Below, in pieces: positions 59,634 to 64,000 of a DNA stretch of 64,000 nucleotides. Made by a program: the position numbers and the translations under genes. Each line of letters begins with the position of its first letter. Position 1 is the first letter of the stretch. The stretch lies in NCBI RefSeq assembly GCF_950295315.1, contig NC_080179.1, forward strand, positions 71,174,615-71,238,614, in the 5' to 3' direction. Under the pieces are notes generated by a model that was not told where the DNA came from, did not search any database, and saw nothing but the letters and a program-made list of their open reading frames with translations. The stretch comes from Erinaceus europaeus. Taxonomy: Eukaryota; Chordata; Mammalia; Eulipotyphla; Erinaceidae.

Positions 59634-59910
59634 GGAGTCGGGCAGTAGCGCAGCGGATTAAGCGCAGGTGGTGCAAAGCATAAGGACCGGCGTAAGGATC
59701 CCGGTTCAAGCCCCGGCTCCCCACCTGCAGGGGAGTCGCTTCACAGGCGGTGAAGCAGGTCTGCAGGTGTCTATCTTTCTCTCCCCCTCTCTGTCTTCCC
59801 CTCCTCTCTCCATTTCTCTCTGTCCTATCCAACAACAACGACATCAATAACAATAACAAAACAACAAGGGCAACAAAAGGGAAAATAAATAAATATAATA
59901 AAAATTAATA
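59634..59910 (+). mobile_element. Type 1 SINE
   Basis: Well-preserved copy between the (TA)n and the retroviral polypurine tract. Confidence 0.93.
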
Positions 59911-59925
59911 TATATAGCCATTTAG

Positions 59926-60356
59926 TTAAAAAGAAAAGGGGGAATTGTTGTATGCTTTACATTGGGTAGTTCTCCCCCGCCAAGAGAATTGGATCAGTCC
60001 AGTTAGTTTCGGGGGCCTGCTTGGCCCCGCCCCAAAGGAACCCCGCCAGAGTTCCAGAGTTCCAGAGTTGGAGAGTGGCAGAGTTAGAGAGTGCTGGGTG
60101 CCGCCGCAGGGGCAAAGAGGCAGCAGAGAGTTCCTGAGTTCCAGGGTTCCAGAGTTCCAGAGTAAGAGAGAGTGCTTGCGCCGCCGCAAAGAGACAGCAG
60201 AGTTCTGTTTGGTGATTAGTTTGTCTTAGTTTATGAATCGTTGTTCCTGAATAAAGAAATACAGCTTCCCTGCCCAGCCGTTGTCTCCGCGTCTCTGTTA
60301 CCCCCCCCCCCTCCGTGAAGCTAGCCAGGCCAGCTAGAGCCCTCCGAATTTTAACA
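59926..60356 (+). mobile_element. Polypurine tract plus 3' LTR of an endogenous retrovirus
   Basis: AAAAAGAAAAGGGGG (about 59928-59943), a typical polypurine tract, directly precedes an LTR that begins TTGTTGTATGC and ends TTAACAACAA, so the termini are inverted repeats. AATAAA is at 60250-60255. The LTR contains many GTTCCAGAGTTCCAGAG repeats. Only a few dozen AT-rich internal bases could remain to the left, and no viral gene is seen. A type 1 SINE fragment abuts the right end. Confidence 0.7.
60046..60165. repeat. Short GAGTTCCA repeats inside the LTR
   Basis: An irregular array of 8-bp GAGTTCCA-like units (about 60050-60080 and 60125-60165) in the U3 part of the LTR. Repeats in U3 often carry enhancer sites; the role here is inference. 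Confidence 0.5.
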
Positions 60357-60360
60357 ACAA

Positions 60361-60478
60361 CCGCCTGTGAAGTGACTTCCCTGCAGGTGGGGAGCCAGGG
60401 GCTCGAACCAGGATCCTTATTCCCATCCTTGAGCTTTGCGCCACGTGCGCTTTACCCGCTGGCTACCGCCCGACTCCC
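60361..60478 (-). mobile_element. Type 1 SINE head half
   Basis: Inverted head and B box with no tail. The LTR joins at CCGCCTGTGAAG, so the retrovirus probably inserted in this SINE and the left half was later lost. Confidence 0.87.
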
Positions 60479-61206
60479 TGTCTGTCTTTTTATCTAGAAA
60501 AAAGTCAGTCTGAATAAGTGAATTCCCAATGGTAACAAAAAATAATAATTAAAAAAATTAATAACAGCAACAACAGAATTAAAAAGATATCCTTGGAACG
60601 TTTTCAAACTTGCCCAGTATTATTGCGATGATTTCGCTGTGAAACATGGAAGAATGAAAACAGGTAATGTTTCTGACAAACCTGGTATTTCAGGATTTGT
60701 GCCACATCCTCTACAGTCTATCATTAGACACCTTCTCACACGCTCCTAGTCTGCCTGGGGGCCTTGTTTAGTCCACCACACACTAACCACAGTGATTTGT
60801 ACAGCTTCCAGGCAAATCCCCCCTTTTAGCTTTCAGAACAAAAGAGTGGTAATGAATGCTTTGGAAGTGTCTGGAGTTAGAGGAATGCTGGCCCGTCAGA
60901 AGCATGGGTGTTCTGGGAAATTATTCTTGCCCAGTCATAAATTCTACAGTGATGATGATGACCAGAAGGGTCTGAGCTTTTGAGGGTGGTAGGAGAAGGC
61001 TAATTCTCCATCCTGCCTCTCACTGATCCACAGAAACTATGCTGGAAGAGACATCTGAAAGGCTTGTGACAGAACCCTCCCACTTTTATTCACAGTCTCC
61101 TTTGCTTGTAGGAAAAATCTTCACAAGGTGGTTGAGGAGGCGGTCAGCTGCAGCGTCGCTACAACAGGAAAAGTGCTTGCAACTTCTCACCAGCAAATGT
61201 GTAATG
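60479..61206. other. Upstream unique stretch
   Basis: No gene or repeat recognised. Frames near 60792-61200 are short and lack splice context. Confidence 0.5.
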
Positions 61207-61388
61207 AGGGGCCTGGTGGTGGCGCCTCCGGTTAGGTGCACATACTATGGTGCACAAGGACCCAGGCTCAAGCCCCCACCTGCAATGGGAGAAACTTCAC
61301 AAGCAGTGAAGCAGGGCTGCAGGTGTCTCTCCATCTCCCTCCCCTGCCCTCTCAATATCTCTGTCTCTATCGAATTTAAAAAACAAAG
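61207..61388 (+). mobile_element. Type 2 SINE
   Basis: GAGGGGCCTGGTGGTGGCGCC head, CACAAGGACCCAGGCTCAAGC. Confidence 0.85.
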
Positions 61389-61459
61389 GTATAACGAGAG
61401 GACAGGGGATATTGTACTTTTTTTTTTCTTCTTTACTTTAAAAAAATAAGCTTGTTTTA

Positions 61460-61663
61460 ATTTTTATCTCATTAATTTATTTATTATATAGAGACAGAGA
61501 TAAATTTAGAGGGGAGGGGTAAATAGGGAAAGAGACAGAGAGACCCCCTGCAACCCTGCTTTACCACCTGTGAAGCTTTTTCCCTTGCAGATGGGGACCA
61601 GGGGCTTGAAACTGGGTCCTTGCACACTGAAATGTATGTGCACAACCAGGTATGCCTGGCCCT
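61460..61663 (-). mobile_element. Type 2 SINE
   Basis: Inverted copy with AATTTATTTATTATATAGAG start. Confidence 0.83.
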
Positions 61664-61671
61664 TTACTCCA

Positions 61672-61790
61672 CTTTCTTGGGAGAGATTAATGGTTGACAG
61701 TAAGTACACTTGTGGGCACATAGGTACAACCTCTCATCTCCCCGCGATAGGTATCTGTAAGACACTCTCACCTCTAATGTCGGTTCTTTT
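61672..61790 (-). mobile_element. Diverged L1 3'-end fragment
   Basis: A weak match to the same L1 3' UTR (GATTAATGGTTGACAGTAAG, ACCTCTCATCTCCCC). Confidence 0.4.
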
Positions 61791-62133
61791 CACCATCATG
61801 CCCCAAGGACTCAGGCTAGGGTACTGTTCTAAGTGAGCAAGAATTACAGACATTGCTTTTTCCTAACACTAAGGAAAGTTAGACCCAAAAGAAGCCTGTC
61901 TTTTAAGCCTCCAGGAAAAGACGTACCTACTATGTGGTGACTCATTCCTCTTGCTAGGACCCCTTCCTGTCATAAGGATAGGACTACTAGTTGGACAGTT
62001 GAGCCGTCTCATGACAGGACCTTTTATGTCAACCAGATAGCAGTGTTTCTAAGGCGCCTTTCTCCCCTCCAGCTGACCCATAGGCTTTTATAGATCCTGA
62101 ACCCCAGATGCAGAGGAATGTAGCTCTCTGAAA
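61791..62133. other. Upstream unique stretch
   Basis: No gene or repeat recognised. Confidence 0.45.
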
Positions 62134-62151
62134 CACGACTGCCATTTTCTT

Positions 62152-62426
62152 TACTTTTTTTTTTTTTAATATTCATCTATTTATTCCTTTTGGTTGCCCT
62201 TGTTGTTTATCATTGTTGCTGTTACTGATGTCGTCGTTGGATAGGACAGAGCGAAATGGAGAGAGGAGGGGAAGACAGGGGGAGAGAAAGAGAGACACCT
62301 GTAGACCTGCTTCACTGCCTGTGAAGAGACTCCCCTGCAGGTGGGGAGCCGGGGGCTCGAACCGGGATCCTTACGCCGGTGCTTTGCGCCATGTGTGCTC
62401 CACCCGCTGTGCTACCGCCCAACTCC
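62152..62426 (-). mobile_element. Type 1 SINE
   Basis: 18-base CACGACTGCCATTTTCTT duplications (62134-62151 and 62427-62444), without mismatch. Among the youngest insertions here. Confidence 0.95.
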
Positions 62427-62596
62427 CACGACTGCCATTTTCTTAGGTTCGCTAGCACCTGATTAAATCTGCTTTTCTCACACCAACTCATGTCTCTGTT
62501 AACTGGCTTCCTGAGTGGGGAACAATCTGAAACTTGAGTTTGGCAAGACCATCAGTTGTCACTAAGTTTTACATGTCTATTTTTTATTCTTTTATT

Positions 62597-62645
62597 TTTA
62601 TCTATCTATCTATCTATCTATCTATCATCTATCTATCTATCTATC

Positions 62646-62686
<41 letters not shown>

Positions 62687-62687
62687 C
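62597..62687. repeat. (CTAT)n microsatellite
   Basis: About 22 CTAT units with two CATC interruptions, adjoining the tail end of a type 3 SINE. Confidence 0.93.
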
Positions 62688-62794
62688 TAGAAAACTGATG
62701 AGCTCTGGTCTATGGTGGTGCAGGGGATTGAATCTGGGACTTTGGAGCCTCAGGCGAGTCCCTTTAAATAATCATTATGCCATCCACCTCACCC
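62688..62794 (-). mobile_element. Type 3 SINE
   Basis: Inverted copy next to the (CTAT)n array. Confidence 0.82.
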
Positions 62795-63090
62795 TTCATT
62801 TATTTATTTATTTTCTTAGTATGGAATGAACCCAGGGTCTCATGTATGTGAGATATTATCGGTCTCCTCAGTCCAATTTTCTATTACTGTCACCATCATC
62901 ATCATTTAGAGAGGAGAGGTATAGTAGCCCACAAGGAGAGAGAAAAGACTACTACACAGCACCATTGCGCCATCCATGATGCTCCCCTAGTATTAGTCAC
63001 AGTGCTCCTATGTAGTGCCAGGGCTTGAACCCAAAGCCTCACATACAGGAGTGTGTATTTTCTACCTCCTGAACTATTTTCTGGCCCCAG
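62795..63090 (-). mobile_element. Type 5 relics
   Basis: 62800-62870 and 62905-63090: GCGCCATCCATGATGCTCCC and CCTGAACTATTTTCTGGCCCC. Confidence 0.45.
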
Positions 63091-63184
63091 CCAGTGTTTC
63101 CTCTTAGATCATGACTTTGTAGTTTAAGATAATGGAAGTTTCTCTACCATGGTAGAGCAGTTGTAAGCTAGTGAGCTGAAATTC

Positions 63185-63355
63185 TCCTCTTCTGAGGAGA
63201 CAGCATAATGGTTATGCAAAAGATTTTCATACCTGAGACTCTGAGGTTCCAGGTTCAATCCCCAGAACCAACACAAGTCAGAGCTGAGCAGTTCCCTGGT
63301 CTTTCTTGCTCTGTATCTGTATTTCTCACTGTCTTTCACTTAAAAAATAAACAAG
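63185..63355 (+). mobile_element. Type 3 SINE
   Basis: GACAGCATAATGGTTATGC head, B box GGTTCAATCCCC, long tail. Confidence 0.87.
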
Positions 63356-63581
63356 TAAACATAATTTTTAAAATAACAATAATAAAATAACCAGGAGACA
63401 TTGCAACATAACAGAGAACAAGTAGATTTAGTAAGCAGTAGAACAAGTCCTGTAAGTCCATGAAAGTTAGCAGGCATAGACTTTAAAGCTTTTTGTTGTT
63501 GTTGTTGTTACGTAAGAAAGTAGAAGCCCATATTGAGAATTTTTAGAGATTTAGAACATAAATGACTTGCAAATGTTACCA

Positions 63582-63716
63582 AGAAAGGGGAAAACAACAT
63601 AATGGCCATGCAAAAGGACTTTCATGCCTGAGGTCCCAAAATCCCAGTTTCAATTCCTCCTCATACCATCACAAGCCAGAGTTGAGCAGTGCTTTAGAAA
63701 AAAAAAAAAAAAAAGT
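63582..63716 (+). mobile_element. Type 3 SINE
   Basis: AACATAATGGCCATGCAAAAG head, GAGCAGTGCTTTAG, A-run. Confidence 0.82.
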
Positions 63717-64000
63717 TAAAAAATAAAACCCAAAAGATGAAAATCAAACAACTAGAATTAAAACAACTAGAATTAAAAACACAGATTATGTGGGATTGTG
63801 TGAGAGCTTGGTAGAGTTTAGGGGAGCTCTCCCATCCTTGGATGAAGATCTGGAAAGACACCCCTCTTGTTAGCCAAGAGGGAAAAGTCTCCCAGACTCA
63901 GTTTCTCCTTGTTAGTCTCTCAAGCTCACAGAAAGCCTACAGTCCACACTTAATTTCTCCCTGCTAACAGGCCAAATGGCTGCTTGCTATAAGGTTCACT
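63717..64000. other. Window end, unresolved
   Basis: GTGAGAGCTTGGTAGAG onward is less AT-rich and may be the start of another LTR or repeat that runs past the window. I cannot assign it. Confidence 0.3.

Noticed and set aside
52200..64000. A second gene upstream of STAM2
   Set aside because: I looked for exons with splice signals on both strands and found only repeats and unique AT-rich DNA. The neighbouring gene known in human (FMNL2) is not recognisable here.

Overview
The window is mammalian nuclear DNA. It carries one protein-coding gene, STAM2, on the minus strand. The gene is complete from initiator ATG (51723) to stop (3512) in 14 exons. Every intron is GT-AG and the reading frame closes without a break: 1,614 coding bases, 537 residues, against 525 in human STAM2 (human values throughout are recalled, not looked up). 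The dominant repeats are tRNA-derived SINEs that I recognise as the ERI type of erinaceid insectivores, so the source is most likely a hedgehog such as Erinaceus. The species call rests on recognising the repeats and is an inference.

Layout. 1-3511 is the 3' flank of STAM2 and probably its 3' UTR. 3512-51723 is the gene: exons 14 to 2 lie in 3512-31856, and intron 1 alone takes about 19.8 kb (31857-51683). 51400-52200 is a CpG island with the first exon, GC boxes and ETS-type sites. 52200-64000 is upstream intergenic DNA with no gene that I can support, filled with SINEs, L1 pieces and three endogenous retroviral LTRs.

The protein has the standard STAM order: VHS domain, ubiquitin-interacting motif, SH3 domain, coiled-coil/GAT core with an ITAM-like tyrosine motif, and a Q/S/P/Y-rich tail. 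In known biology STAM2 pairs with HGS (HRS) as ESCRT-0, which sorts ubiquitinated receptors on early endosomes. Three local oddities stand out: an 18-residue acidic run after the SH3 domain (exon 9) that explains the extra 12 residues; a 113-bp tandem duplication that copied most of exon 4 into intron 3 as a dead exon; and a short tandem duplication across the stop codon.

Repeat types used below. Type 1: long SINE (~230-330 bp), tRNA-like head with A and B boxes, CT-rich middle, tail of CAACAA/AATAA triplets; some copies carry a distal extension beginning GCCTCCAGGAGCAGTGGATT. Type 2: related SINE (~190 bp) ending CTATCCAATAAATAAA. Type 3: short SINE (~110-170 bp) with GATAGCATAATGGTTATGC and GAGCAGTGCTCTGG. 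Type 4: short SINE with GATAAAGCACTGGACTC. Type 5: older, diverged minus-strand elements with CCATCCATGATGCTCC-like cores. Repeat ends without a named target-site duplication are accurate to about 10 bp. I found no CRISPR array, no bacterial feature and no undescribed gene system; the points of interest are structural.
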